Source of the DNA: Kroppenstedtia eburnea
Lineage (GTDB): Bacteria > Bacillota > Bacilli > Thermoactinomycetales > DSM-45169
Assembly (NCBI RefSeq): GCF_013282215.1
Contig: NZ_CP048103.1
Coordinates: 3,472,001-3,536,000, forward strand
Direction: 5' to 3'
Length of the DNA stretch: 64,000 bases
The notes under the pieces were generated by a model. That model did no database searches. It was not told the origin of the DNA and worked only from the letters and a program-made list of their open reading frames with translations. Position numbers and translations under genes: made by a program. Positions 49,205 through 58,544 of this stretch are shown in pieces (the first letter of the stretch is position 1; each line of letters opens with the position of its first letter).

Positions 49205-50973
49205 AAACTTCTCAACATATTGACCCGTTCCACCACTTCACTCCGGTTGAGATTGGGAACCAGGGGCACCTGTTCCGGCTCCGGCGGGCTTTCCTCCTCC
49301 CGCACCGGTTGCCTCAGAGGCATGTGGATGTTAAAGGTGGTGCCGCGCCCCGGTTGACTTGTCACATGAATCTGCCCTCCGTGCTCCGATATAATGCGAT
49401 GGCAGATGGAAAGTCCCATTCCGGTCCCATCCCCTTTGGTGCTGAAAAAGGGATCAAAGATGCGGGACATATGTTCCGGAGGGATCCCGCTGCCGCTGTC
49501 CCGGACACGGACCACAACCCGGTCTCCCGCCTCTTTCCAACCGACGCTGACCATCCCCTTGCTTTTGAGGGATTCCAGACCGTTTTGCACCAGATTGATC
49601 AAAACTTGCTTCAGTTGCTCCGTGTCCGCTTCGACAATCACCGGAGAAGCCGGAGGCCGGGGGACCAATTCATGTCCCATCAAAATGGCCCGGGGGTTGA
49701 GGAGCTGCAGGACATCATCGATCAATCGATCCAGGTTGAACAGGGTATGCCGGACCGGCCGGGATTCGCTCAGGTGCAAGAACTGTTTCAACAGATCGTT
49801 GATCCGATCGATCTCAGGGAGGATCACGGACTCCCATTTTTTCACTTCCGGAGATTCCGCCGCCGAGATCTGGATAAAACCGCGGATGGAGGTCAGGGGG
49901 TTGCGGATCTCATGGGCCAACCCCGCCGCCAGCAGACCGACGGCAGACAACTTCTCCAGGTGGCGCCGCTGTTCTTCCTCCCGGTGCCGGATCCGGGTTT
50001 GCTCAATGGACAGCCGGTATTCCGCCAGCCGGATCAGTTCGGCTCCATTTTGGGCATCCATCGGATAGGAAGCTGTACCGAGACAGTAGTGGACCCTGCA
50101 TCGTTCCGACCGAAAACCATTGATCACCTGTTCCACCGTATCCAGAATGAGGCGCATGGTGGAATCATCCCCCATCAGCCCGATGGCGAACTGATCCCCG
50201 TCATAGCGTGCCACCTGTGCATAGGGAGGGAGTTTCTTTTTCATTTCCCGTGCGATCCCGATCAGCAGTTGGTCCCCGGCATCGACTCCTTCCTTCGTGT
50301 TTACCTGCCGGAAGTCGACCAAGTCGACACAGATCACATGATAAGCTTGTTCTGCCGCCAAACAACGGGACAAACTTTTGGTCACTTGTTCCTGAAAGCC
50401 ACCGAAATTGTACATGCCGGTCAAATAGTCTCTCCGGGAAATCTCCTTCAGTTCATCGATGTGGGAATGAAGACGGGTGTGGGCATCTTCCACCTTCCGA
50501 AGGAGCTTTCTGTTTTCCTCCTTCAAGTCATCCCACCGGCGCTGCACACGGCGAAGGTAGATACCCAACCACGCGGAACAGGCGAAGAGGGTGATCTCAC
50601 CCAGCAGGCGAAAGTAATCTTCTCCCGCCGCAGCACCGAAACCCACCCATTCGTACACCAAGAAAAAACAGATGGCGGAAACCACGGTGGTTTCTGTGGA
50701 TAAACGATCATGTAAGAGGGCCAGCACCACAAGGTAAACCCACAGAAAGGACACATCCCCGGTCAGACGGTCCGAGACCGCCAACAGAAGGAGCACGATC
50801 AACGGATACAGCAGAAAAGGGAACTTCGGAGCCCATTTGCGTCTCATCCAAAGCATCAGCAGCAGGATTCCCAGGGCGACCCCGGTTGTGAACCACCTCA
50901 GCTCCGGTTCGAAAAGCCACGGAGCCATTGCTCCAAGGGCTTCATACCTGTTTGCCAAGTTTGAACCCCCCAT
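49201..50973 (-). CDS. Membrane sensor histidine kinase with degenerate GGDEF domain
   Basis: 590 residues. Five or six N-terminal hydrophobic helices (to about 160), a GGDEF-type domain (about 190-345) whose active-site motif reads RYDGDQFA instead of RYGGDEFA, then a HisKA domain with the phospho-histidine in AGLAHEIRNPLTS and an ATPase domain with NLVQNGLESL, DSGSGIPPEH and GTGMGLSICH. The mutated motif suggests no cyclase activity, perhaps a GTP or nucleotide sensor. It resembles orphan sporulation kinases and could feed Spo0F. Start is uncertain: ATG 50973 or TTG 50958 after GGGGGG. Confidence 0.87.
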   Translation of the reverse strand: MGGSNLANRYEALGAMAPWLFEPELRWFTTGVALGILLLMLWMRRKWAPKFPFLLYPLIVLLLLAVSDRLTGDVSFLWVYLVVLALLHDRLSTETTVVSAICFFLVYEWVGFGAAAGEDYFRLLGEITLFACSAWLGIYLRRVQRRWDDLKEENRKLLRKVEDAHTRLHSHIDELKEISRRDYLTGMYNFGGFQEQVTKSLSRCLAAEQAYHVICVDLVDFRQVNTKEGVDAGDQLLIGIAREMKKKLPPYAQVARYDGDQFAIGLMGDDSTMRLILDTVEQVINGFRSERCRVHYCLGTASYPMDAQNGAELIRLAEYRLSIEQTRIRHREEEQRRHLEKLSAVGLLAAGLAHEIRNPLTSIRGFIQISAAESPEVKKWESVILPEIDRINDLLKQFLHLSESRPVRHTLFNLDRLIDDVLQLLNPRAILMGHELVPRPPASPVIVEADTEQLKQVLINLVQNGLESLKSKGMVSVGWKEAGDRVVVRVRDSGSGIPPEHMSRIFDPFFSTKGDGTGMGLSICHRIISEHGGQIHVTSQPGRGTTFNIHMPLRQPVREEESPPEPEQVPLVPNLNRSEVVERVNMLRSF

Positions 50974-51115
50974 TTTTTCCAATCGGCGATTCAGGTTGTA
51001 TCCTTAACAACGGTTTTACTTCCCCGTCCGCTTTTTTCTCTCGTGGCAGATTGCCGATGAAATCAAATTATGATTCCATGTTCGCTCCCATTTTTCCTTC
51101 CTGAAAATCAGCATT

Positions 51116-51369
51116 CGACAAAACCTATCAAATACTGATATAAATTTCTCTCCTTCCTTTGTGTTAAAATCCGAATTGGAAATATTCTAACCCGGATTCC
51201 TGTTTATGTATTTCTTCGGGTTTAACAAAGAACTGGATGGCAACTACGGGAAGAGCGCCCACCAAGCGGGGGGAATATGAGCATCTGATGGCCGGTCCCC
51301 GAACCGGAAACCATCCACCCCTTGTCCGCAAAACAGCCCCCTCTTTCCCCGGGGGCTGTTGTTTTTTAT
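51116..51369 (+). ncRNA. Candidate non-coding RNA with own promoter and terminator
   Basis: Plus strand: -35 TCGACA (51116-51121), 18-bp spacer, -10 TATAAA (51140-51145), start near 51152; about 180 nt without a credible frame; then a terminator AACAGCCCCC...GGGGGCTGTT plus GTTTTTTAT (51332-51367). Internal pairings include CTTTGTGTTAAA / TTTAACAAAG, GGATGG / CCATCC and CCGGT-CCCCGA-ACCGG. It does not match riboswitch, 6S, SRP or tmRNA patterns I know. No gene follows in sense, so a trans-acting RNA is more likely than a leader. Confidence 0.45.
51332..51367 (+). terminator. Terminator of the candidate RNA
   Basis: 10-bp stem AACAGCCCCC / GGGGGCTGTT with a loop TCTTTCCCC, followed by GTTTTTTATC on the plus strand. 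Confidence 0.8.
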
Positions 51370-51472
51370 CGTTCTCCTTTCCCGACCCTCTGTGACCTTC
51401 TCTCTGTAAATATTCGTCAAGTCTCACGTGACTGCCAACACTCCGGCATCCGGAAGCGCAGATCCACCCGCT

Positions 51473-51713
51473 CTGGAAGCGTTGTGATTTGGTTCTGGCT
51501 GGGTCGGTCGGGATTGGGTTTCACATGTCGTTTTCGTTGTTCTTACGATCCAAAATCACTCCATGTGAAACCCAACCCTCCCATAGCGTGACCGGGGAGC
51601 GAAGCGACCCTGGGCACGACTTGTGCCCTATGGGTATGACGATGTTTTCACCACGTTTTCCAGGGTGTGGCTTCTTTGAGGCACCGGGCACTTGAATCAC
51701 CAGACACACCCTA
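51473..51713 (+). repeat. MITE-like element, hybrid type 1 left / type 2 right (copy 9)
   Basis: Left end CTGGAAGCGTTGTGATTTGG, arms GGGTTTCACATG / CATGTGAAACCC, one tandem unit (GGGGAGCGAAGCGACCC), CCCTATGGGTATGACGATG, then type 2 sequence and right end CCAGACACACCCTA. The final CTA is the TAG stop of the next minus-strand gene. Confidence 0.82.
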
Positions 51714-52364
51714 AACCATCCGACCGATCCAACGGGGGGCTTGTTCCTTCTTCTGTTCCCCAGGATCCCCCTGTGCCTCTTCCTGCCAACGATACAGAAC
51801 CCGTTGACTCCCTCCCTTCGGTCTTTTCCCGGGCCTGGTTGCCGAAAAGGCATCCACTCCTTCCCGGACCGCCGCCGTTGTCCATTGCTCCCGACCGTCG
51901 GGTGGAGACTCTCCCCCGCCTTGCCAATGGACCATCATTCCGTTGGCGGCAGGCTCGTACACCGGCGGCTCCGGACTCTTCCACAGATTGTTGTAGCGCT
52001 GCCGGGCCAGGGGCGTCCGCTCATGTTCCTCCAAGAGCGTATGTACGATGGTATCCTTCAAAATCGTTTTGATTTCCTCACTGCGATACCCGTTGTCCAC
52101 ATCCTCCACCCACTCAAACACGGGACCATCCTCTTCCGTAAAGGTCACGTTTCGCTGAGTGGGGGACAATTCCTTCATTGAGGTGAGCCGTTCCCGGAAG
52201 GAATCGGCATCACAGATCGTGTCCAGCGGAAAGTAGATTCCTTTCAAATAGGACTGAATGCAGTATTTAACCAGCAACGGAAACTGTCCTCTGGGCAGGA
52301 TATCATACCAGTTGCGAAGAAAACGGTCTTTCTTTCCGAGGTAAACCCCCACGGTGATCGCCAT
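51711..52364 (-). CDS. Hypothetical protein, 217 residues, C-terminus ended by repeat
   Basis: Not recognised. N-terminal part (MAITVGVYLGKKDRFLRNWY, DILPRGQFPLLVKYCIQSYL) has the look of a small helical or ribbon-helix-helix domain; the middle is acidic (FTEEDGPVFEWVEDVDN); the C-terminal 60 residues are Gln/Gly/Lys/Arg-rich and low in complexity. ATG at 52364 has only a weak site (GGCGGG). The stop lies in the end of a repeat element, so the original protein may have been longer. Confidence 0.55.
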   Translation of the reverse strand: MAITVGVYLGKKDRFLRNWYDILPRGQFPLLVKYCIQSYLKGIYFPLDTICDADSFRERLTSMKELSPTQRNVTFTEEDGPVFEWVEDVDNGYRSEEIKTILKDTIVHTLLEEHERTPLARQRYNNLWKSPEPPVYEPAANGMMVHWQGGGESPPDGREQWTTAAVREGVDAFSATRPGKRPKGGSQRVLYRWQEEAQGDPGEQKKEQAPRWIGRMV

Positions 52365-52717
52365 TCTGCTGACCCGCCTTTCATGGATTGGGATCAGGCG
52401 TGCTGACCAGCTGTTTTTTGGGTGTGGAAACCGTGTTCCGCCGCGCGACCGTTGCACCCGCAGGGCACAAGTCGCGCCGGGACACGACTCCCTGTCCTTT
52501 TCCAGTTGATCAACAGTCCTGGATTGGGTTGGGGATTCCGTCCGGCCGTCGGCCGGAACGGAACCGGAACCGGAAAACAGGCAAAGAAGGTGGCGCTGCA
52601 TTTTTTTCTCTCCATTCCGCCGCGAACCCTTCTTTTGGTAAATATACTATCAATGGCTTGCCTGCATCGTCAACAGAATATTTTGTCGAATATGGACAAG
52701 TTCTCCCGGAACCTGGA
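52365..52717. other. Gene-poor region with decayed repeat fragment
   Basis: 353 bp. A fragment CACCCGCAGGGCACAAGTCG near 52450-52470 is a relic of the type 1 tandem unit in reverse. No convincing gene or promoter seen. Confidence 0.35.
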
Positions 52718-53509
52718 TCACCTGATGATCCGCCGATGGTTGTTCAGGATTCGCCGATACAAGGACGGATTTTCGATCTTGCTGAACATGCGGAAGTAAG
52801 GACGGGTGTTCACTTCAAAAATCCACGGCTTGCCCACCCCGTCCAACCCCACATCGATCCCCAACTCCTTCAGCCCCGGAAAACGCCGCTCCAAAACGTC
52901 TGCGGTCAAATACGAGATTTTTGCCAACTCCCGCATGATTTTCTCGGGAAAGATCCCTTCTCCATCCATGGCTTGCAGAGCTTTTTTCATCTCCATGGGT
53001 TGACCGCCTTTACAGTGATTGGTGACAAACCGCCCCCGGGCGGCCACCTTTGCCACCATGCCGCTGAGGACCCATCGATTCCCGGGCTTTTGCAACAAAA
53101 TCCGGATATCGAAGGGCCTCCCTTCGATTGTGGCCAACTCCACCCCTTCCTGCAAAATATACCTGCGGGAGGGGGACAGAAGTTTTCCCACCGTCCGACC
53201 CAAGTTCCCTTCCTCCACCATCCGGCAGTTCTTTCGAAAACAGATCTCAAACCGGTGGGCGAGCTTCCGGATCCGGATAATTCCGGAACCACCTCCTCCT
53301 TTATCCGGTTTTACAAATACGGAGGGGGATTGCCTCAACATTTTTTTTATGTTTTCTTCAGAATACCAGACAGTTTCCGGCAGACAGGAGCGCAGATGGG
53401 GGTGTTGCCACATCACAACGTGTTTCATGCCTTTGCTGGCGATCTGACGGTATTTTCGCTTACGCTTCACCACAGCCACCTCTTCCGTCTCATCGGCTTG
53501 TCGCGACAC
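52718..53509 (-). CDS. YheC/YheD-like ATP-grasp protein (spore coat-associated family)
   Basis: 263 residues. ATP-grasp elements: VFVKPDKGGGGSGIIRI (phosphate loop), YILQEGVELATIEGRPFDIR, and metal-binding IFEVNTRP near residue 240. Members are found in endospore-forming Firmicutes and linked to the spore coat; the ligated substrate is unknown. Shorter than YheC/YheD of B. subtilis, which carry extra N-terminal domains. Divergent from the metalloprotein gene. Confidence 0.8.
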   Translation of the reverse strand: MSRQADETEEVAVVKRKRKYRQIASKGMKHVVMWQHPHLRSCLPETVWYSEENIKKMLRQSPSVFVKPDKGGGGSGIIRIRKLAHRFEICFRKNCRMVEEGNLGRTVGKLLSPSRRYILQEGVELATIEGRPFDIRILLQKPGNRWVLSGMVAKVAARGRFVTNHCKGGQPMEMKKALQAMDGEGIFPEKIMRELAKISYLTADVLERRFPGLKELGIDVGLDGVGKPWIFEVNTRPYFRMFSKIENPSLYRRILNNHRRIIR

Positions 53510-53626
53510 TGTCAGTCTATTCCCCCTTCGGTTGTTCAGGAAGGGTTTTTCCGCCCAAAATTGCGGAATGTGTTAAAATGTAAAAGCAAACACCCTTAAG
53601 TTCACCATGGAAGGGATGGTGAAAAA

Positions 53627-54496
53627 ATGCGCAAAAAACATCCCTCTCGTATAAAATCTTTCAGCTTGTGGTTTCTCTTGTTCATCCTGTTGCTCACATT
53701 TCTCAGTCCCCAGGGCAAGATGTTTGCCCAGCCTGTTCTCCATAAAGGAAATCAAGTGTTGGAAAGCTGGCGCTTCCGGGATTACCAACAATGGTCCGGA
53801 AAAAATGTGATCGTAACCTATCATTCCGGATTCCGGAACCAGGCAAAGTTGGTGGCACAAGAGATGGATCGGGTCCTCGCCGGTTTTGAGAAGGAGTATG
53901 GATTTGACCCGGGCCGGCCTGTTCCCGTCTTTCTCTTTCCGGACCGGACCTCCCTGCAGGATCACTTTTCCTGGGATGAGGATCAAAGTGCCACGGGAGT
54001 CTACTTTTCCGGTGCGATCTATCTTCTGAATCCCCAGGTGTGGAGCGAAGAGTTTCCTTCTGCCGAGTTGGAGCCGACACGCTGGGCTCTCCTCTTCCAT
54101 AAGCAGGGACCCCTCTACCACGAAACGGCCCATTTCTATCTGGACCGGTACACCGGTGGCAATTATCCTCTCTGGTATACTGAGGCTTTCGCTCAATGGG
54201 TGGAATACCGGGAGCTCGGCTATCAATGGGTGGTCCCGGCGAACGATCTGTCCCGGCATCCGCTCTATGAATATCGGGAACTGGCGGACCGCTTCCAGCA
54301 GCTTCCCAACCAGGCTCTCGCCTATCGACAATCCTTTCTGTGGCTCCGTTGGATGGTGGAGGCCCATGGGGACTCCTCCCTCGACCGCCTCCACCACCGA
54401 CTCTCCCGGGGAATTCCTTTTGATTCCGCCTGGAAACAGGTCTTTGGAAGCTCTCCCGGGGAATCCTTTGAAGAATGGCGCCGACAGACAACCTAA
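53627..54496 (+). CDS. Secreted peptidase-MA-like metallohydrolase
   Basis: 289 residues. An N-terminal signal/anchor (basic RKKHPSRIK, hydrophobic FSLWFLLFILLLTFL, possible cleavage near MFA). The catalytic region has LYHETAHFYLDRY, an HExxH zinc motif, followed by the Glu in WYTEAFAQWVEY about 20 residues on, as in gluzincins of the peptidase MA family. Substrate unknown. The TAA stop overlaps the CTAA tip of a repeat element. Confidence 0.82.
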   Translation: MRKKHPSRIKSFSLWFLLFILLLTFLSPQGKMFAQPVLHKGNQVLESWRFRDYQQWSGKNVIVTYHSGFRNQAKLVAQEMDRVLAGFEKEYGFDPGRPVPVFLFPDRTSLQDHFSWDEDQSATGVYFSGAIYLLNPQVWSEEFPSAELEPTRWALLFHKQGPLYHETAHFYLDRYTGGNYPLWYTEAFAQWVEYRELGYQWVVPANDLSRHPLYEYRELADRFQQLPNQALAYRQSFLWLRWMVEAHGDSSLDRLHHRLSRGIPFDSAWKQVFGSSPGESFEEWRRQTT

Positions 54497-54630
54497 TAGT
54501 GTTGTGATTTAGTGCGTTCTTGGACGGTCGGGATTGGGTTTCACATGTCCTTCCGTTGTTCTTACGAGCCAAAGTCACTCCATGTGAAACCCAACCCTCC
54601 CTCGGATGAATCTATTCACAACGCTTCCAA
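54493..54630 (+). repeat. MITE-like element, type 1, short form (copy 10)
   Basis: 138 bp: CTAATAGTGTTGTGATTTAG, arms GGGTTTCACATG / CATGTGAAACCC, no tandem unit, and right end TTCACAACGCTTCCA. It fills almost the entire gap between the metalloprotein stop and walR, ending 29 bp before the walR ATG. Confidence 0.85.
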
Positions 54631-54658
54631 TTTTTCAGATGACAGGGGTGTAAAGATC

Positions 54659-55366
54659 ATGGCTGCCAAAATCCTCGTCGTAGAAGACGAGAAGCCGATT
54701 GCCGACATTTTGCAATTCAACCTGAGCAAAGAAGGGTTTGAAGTGGAGTGCATCCATGACGGGGATGAAGCCTTGAAACGAATCCACGAGGAACCCCCGG
54801 ACCTGATCCTGCTGGATCTGATGCTTCCGGGAACAGACGGCATCGAAATCTGCCGCAAAGTCCGGGAGAAATACCGGATGCCGATCATTATGGTCACCGC
54901 CAAGGACTCTGAAGTGGACAAAGTGCTGGGATTGGAACTGGGAGCGGATGACTATGTCACCAAACCCTTCAGCAACCGGGAACTGTTGGCCCGGATCAAG
55001 GCCAATCTGCGCCGGGTCCGGGACCACGGAGAATCCTCCACCGATCCCGGCGATCAGGTTCAGGTGGGATCACTGACGATCGATCAGGGGAGTTATCTCG
55101 TCACCAAGCATCAAAAAACGCTGGATCTGACCCACCGGGAATTTGAACTTCTCCTCTATATGGCCAAACATGTCAACCAGGTCCTGACCCGTGAACATCT
55201 GTTGCAATCCGTGTGGGGATATGATTACTTCGGTGATGTCCGCACCGTGGATGTGACGATTCGACGCCTGCGGGAGAAAATTGAACAGGATCCCAGTCAG
55301 CCCCAGTACATCATCACCCGGCGCGGGATCGGCTACACCATGCGGGATCCCGGAACCGACCGGTGA
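54659..55366 (+). CDS. walR: Essential response regulator WalR
   Basis: Controls cell-wall hydrolase genes with WalK. 235 residues, OmpR family: receiver domain with Asp53 in [10 protein letters not shown], Lys in VTKPFSNRE, and a winged-helix DNA-binding domain ([28 protein letters not shown]). The ATG at 54659 follows GGGGTG. A type 1 repeat ends 29 bp upstream, so no standard promoter fits between; transcription must start in or before the element. Confidence 0.97.
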   Translation: MAAKILVVEDEKPIADILQFNLSKEGFEVECIHDGDEALKRIHEEPPDLILLDLMLPGTDGIEICRKVREKYRMPIIMVTAKDSEVDKVLGLELGADDYVTKPFSNRELLARIKANLRRVRDHGESSTDPGDQVQVGSLTIDQGSYLVTKHQKTLDLTHREFELLLYMAKHVNQVLTREHLLQSVWGYDYFGDVRTVDVTIRRLREKIEQDPSQPQYIITRRGIGYTMRDPGTDR

Positions 55367-57159
55367 ACCCTATGAAATGGCTGCGCATTTTCAACAGCGT
55401 CCACTGGAAACTGGTGACCATCTACGGTTTGCTGCTTCTGATCTCCATGCAACTGATCGGGGTTTATTTTTTCAAGGAGTTGAAGTCCACCTTTGAAACC
55501 AACCTCGAAAACAGTCTCGAAAAGCAGGCCGGATCCATCCGTTCCGTCATCGGCACCTCAGTGATGGCTGATTCCGACCGAAAAAAACTGGACAAAATTC
55601 TGGATCAGCTCACACTGGATAAAAAGAACACCGTCCAAATCGTGAACCAGGACGGCTTTATCATCGCCACCACCGGGGATGACAGCGACCGGGCACAGAA
55701 AAACACCTGGGTGAACCCCATCTTGCAAGGTGAAGAAAAACTGACCAAGATCATCCCCAAAGCCGGCAACCGGTATATGTTGTTCGGTGTCCCCATCAAG
55801 AATGACGGGAAGGTGCTCGGTGCCGTCTATATCGAGGCACCGATGCGGGAGATGTATGAGAACATCCGCAACATCACGGAGATTCTGATCAAAATCACAG
55901 TGGTCTCCATGGTGGGCTCCTCCGTCCTCGGGATTGTCCTCGCACGGACCATCACCAATCCGATCAAGGAGATCACCGAACAGGCCACTGTCATGGCTGA
56001 AGGTGACTTCGACCGTCAGGTGACAGTCAAAAGCGATGATGAGATCGGAAAGCTGGCCTCCGCCTTCAACCATCTGGCCCAACACCTGCGAGATGCCCTC
56101 TCCCAAAACGAGGAGGAGAAAGGCCGGCTGCAGTCTGTCCTGGCCAATATGAGTGACGGGGTGATCGCCACCGACCGCAAGGGAAAAGTGATTGTCTCCA
56201 ACCGCAGGGCGGAGGGAATGCTGGACAAGAAAATCGGTGACGGGGAAGAGATCAACCAGGTTCTCCCTTTGGCCAACCCCTTGGTTTTCCCGGTGACGGA
56301 AATGAGGCAGACCTTTCTGGAACTGGATGCACAGGATGAGGAAGAGCTGACCGTCATCAAACTGACCTTCACCCCGGTTCTCCGGGCCAGTCGGGAAGCT
56401 GTGGGCCTGATCGTGGTTTTGCAGGATGTGACGGAAGAGGAGAAGCTGGACCGACAGCGGAAAGAATTTGTGGCCAACGTCTCCCATGAGTTGCGAACGC
56501 CGCTGACGACCATCAAAAGCTATCTGGAAGCCCTGGATGAAGGCGGGGCGATGGAGGAGCCGGAACTGGCCTCCCGTTTTATGCGGGTGACCCGGCAGGA
56601 AGCGGAACGCATGACCCGGCTGATCCATGACTTGTTGCAGCTGTCCCGGCTGGATGCCGAGAAAGTCCGTTTCCGCAAAGCTCCGCTCCCACTGGAATCC
56701 GTCCTGGTGGATGCCGCCGACCGGTTTGCCTTCCAATGCCGGCAAAAAGAGATCGATTTCCAACTTTCTCTGGAGGAGGATCTGCCGCGGGTCTACGCCG
56801 ACCGGGACCAGATCGACCAGGTCCTGGACAACCTTCTGTCCAACGCGGTCAAATACACCCCCGAGGGGAAAAAGATCTCCCTCACCGCCCGCAAATGCTC
56901 TGACGGGTATGTGGAAGTCGCTGTCGCCGACAGAGGAATCGGGATTCCCAAAAAGGATCTGGAACGAATATTCGAACGCTTCTACCGGGTGGACAAAGCC
57001 CGCTCCCGCAGTTTGGGCGGCACCGGCCTGGGCCTTTCCATCGCCCGGGAAATCGTGCGGGCCCACGGGGGTTCGATCCAACTGGAAAGCAATTATGGAA
57101 AGGGAACCACCGTACGATTTACACTCCCTCCCTGTGAGCCGGAGGTGACGCAGTTGTGA
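55363..57159 (+). CDS. walK: Sensor histidine kinase WalK
   Basis: 598 residues. First transmembrane helix about 16-38, extracytoplasmic Cache/PAS region, second helix about 180-205, HAMP, cytoplasmic PAS ([20 protein letters not shown]), HisKA with [13 protein letters not shown], ATPase domain with [20 protein letters not shown] and [14 protein letters not shown] start overlaps the walR stop by 4 bp; ATG at 55372 is an alternative. It phosphorylates WalR in response to cell-wall status. Confidence 0.96.
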   Translation: MNPMKWLRIFNSVHWKLVTIYGLLLLISMQLIGVYFFKELKSTFETNLENSLEKQAGSIRSVIGTSVMADSDRKKLDKILDQLTLDKKNTVQIVNQDGFIIATTGDDSDRAQKNTWVNPILQGEEKLTKIIPKAGNRYMLFGVPIKNDGKVLGAVYIEAPMREMYENIRNITEILIKITVVSMVGSSVLGIVLARTITNPIKEITEQATVMAEGDFDRQVTVKSDDEIGKLASAFNHLAQHLRDALSQNEEEKGRLQSVLANMSDGVIATDRKGKVIVSNRRAEGMLDKKIGDGEEINQVLPLANPLVFPVTEMRQTFLELDAQDEEELTVIKLTFTPVLRASREAVGLIVVLQDVTEEEKLDRQRKEFVANVSHELRTPLTTIKSYLEALDEGGAMEEPELASRFMRVTRQEAERMTRLIHDLLQLSRLDAEKVRFRKAPLPLESVLVDAADRFAFQCRQKEIDFQLSLEEDLPRVYADRDQIDQVLDNLLSNAVKYTPEGKKISLTARKCSDGYVEVAVADRGIGIPKKDLERIFERFYRVDKARSRSLGGTGLGLSIAREIVRAHGGSIQLESNYGKGTTVRFTLPPCEPEVTQL

Positions 57160-58544
57160 AGGAGCATCTGAAATCCCTGGCCTTAATCTTCCTGGTGGGT
57201 GCAAGTTTGCTCCAAACCGGGATCCTCTGGTACAGTTCGCCGTCCTATCAGGAAAAAAGAAACGTCGAAGATATCCCCAAGATCGGACATGAAACCTTTC
57301 AAAAGAAGGGGGGATATCAATTGATCTCTCCCGGGGAGATCCTGGTGCATCGGGAAGGAAAACAGCGGCGAATCCTCCCCGGCAAGGAATATTGGGCCTT
57401 GACAGATCAACTCCACCATGCCCGGCTGGAAGATATTCGATCCGTGGAACCTTCTCCCGCCCAGTGGGCCGGATTGATGAAGGATGAGCCGGGACTGGAG
57501 TTGAGGTTTCACCAGGATTTCCCTGCCAATGTGGTGAATACCTTTTTCTCCGGCAATGAAGAGATCGAGGGACTCCAATATATCAACCGAATTTGGCTGT
57601 TTGGAGAGGGAGACAACAACCGGGTCACCATCTGGTTGATTTCCGACCGGGAACAGTCGGTACTGGAGGGAACCGCTCTGATCCGGGACTACACCGAATG
57701 GTTGGACCAGACAGCAGGGATCGACGGGGAACTTCTTCACCCGGTCTTTCCCGACGGGAAATCCACCCTGGATAAGAAAAGCCTGAGGGACGGGGAAATC
57801 CCCTATGCCTTTTATCTTCCGAAGGATTCCCTCCCGGTGAACCGACTCACCTTCCGTCTCAAAAAAATCGATGTGAACGACATGATTTTGATCCTGTTCA
57901 GAAATCCGTACAATCCGAAAAAAACCCAGGTGTTTGATTCCACTTACATCTATATGGATTCAGACTCCGGGCGAACTCTTCAGCATAACGAACAAAATCA
58001 GACCATGGTATATAACAATCCCATGAACGACACCGGGGGGGAAGCCTCTCCCGGCAGTGATCTGGCCACGATCACCACCTTTATGAACCGGCACAACGGC
58101 TGGACGGGAGACTTCCTCCTCAACCGGGTGGAGATGGATTTGAACAACGGAAGCAATAACTACGTTTTTCAGCTCTATCTGAAGGGGTACCCCGTGTATG
58201 CCTCGGCACAACACTCCGGGTTGGACACGATTCGATTGACCGCCCGGCAAGGGGTCTCCACCTATGAACGCTCTCTCCACTATTTCTCACCCCGGCCCGT
58301 CAGGGAGGAGAAGGGCTGGCTGCCCACACAGGATGAAGTGCTCGCGGCTTTGAAGAGTGTCGGCTCCGATTGGTCGGATCTTCGCTCCATCCATCCCGGT
58401 TACCAGACCGCATTGAAGGGTAAAAAGATGGAATTGGAACCGGTGTGGGTCGTTCAATTCCACAATGGAAAACAAGGATTCCTGGCGGCTACGGAAGGGG
58501 GGAGAGGTGCAAAATGGACTGGAGCAGAGCCAAATCCATCCTGA
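57156..58544 (+). CDS. walH: WalK regulator WalH (YycH)
   Basis: 462 residues with a single N-terminal membrane anchor (LKSLALIFLVGASLLQTGIL) and a large extracytoplasmic domain of YycH type. In Bacillus it restrains WalK together with WalI through the membrane helices. It starts 4 bp inside the walK end and overlaps walI by 31 bp. Confidence 0.92.
   Translation: MKEHLKSLALIFLVGASLLQTGILWYSSPSYQEKRNVEDIPKIGHETFQKKGGYQLISPGEILVHREGKQRRILPGKEYWALTDQLHHARLEDIRSVEPSPAQWAGLMKDEPGLELRFHQDFPANVVNTFFSGNEEIEGLQYINRIWLFGEGDNNRVTIWLISDREQSVLEGTALIRDYTEWLDQTAGIDGELLHPVFPDGKSTLDKKSLRDGEIPYAFYLPKDSLPVNRLTFRLKKIDVNDMILILFRNPYNPKKTQVFDSTYIYMDSDSGRTLQHNEQNQTMVYNNPMNDTGGEASPGSDLATITTFMNRHNGWTGDFLLNRVEMDLNNGSNNYVFQLYLKGYPVYASAQHSGLDTIRLTARQGVSTYERSLHYFSPRPVREEKGWLPTQDEVLAALKSVGSDWSDLRSIHPGYQTALKGKKMELEPVWVVQFHNGKQGFLAATEGGRGAKWTGAEPNPS

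Noticed and set aside
51152-51330. c-di-GMP, SAM, glycine or other known riboswitch
   Set aside because: None of the conserved core sequences I can recall is present, and no sense gene follows the terminator.
51164-51427. Minus-strand 87-residue frame over the candidate RNA
   Set aside because: Composition is random, it reads through the terminator hairpin, has no ribosome site, and no partner gene.
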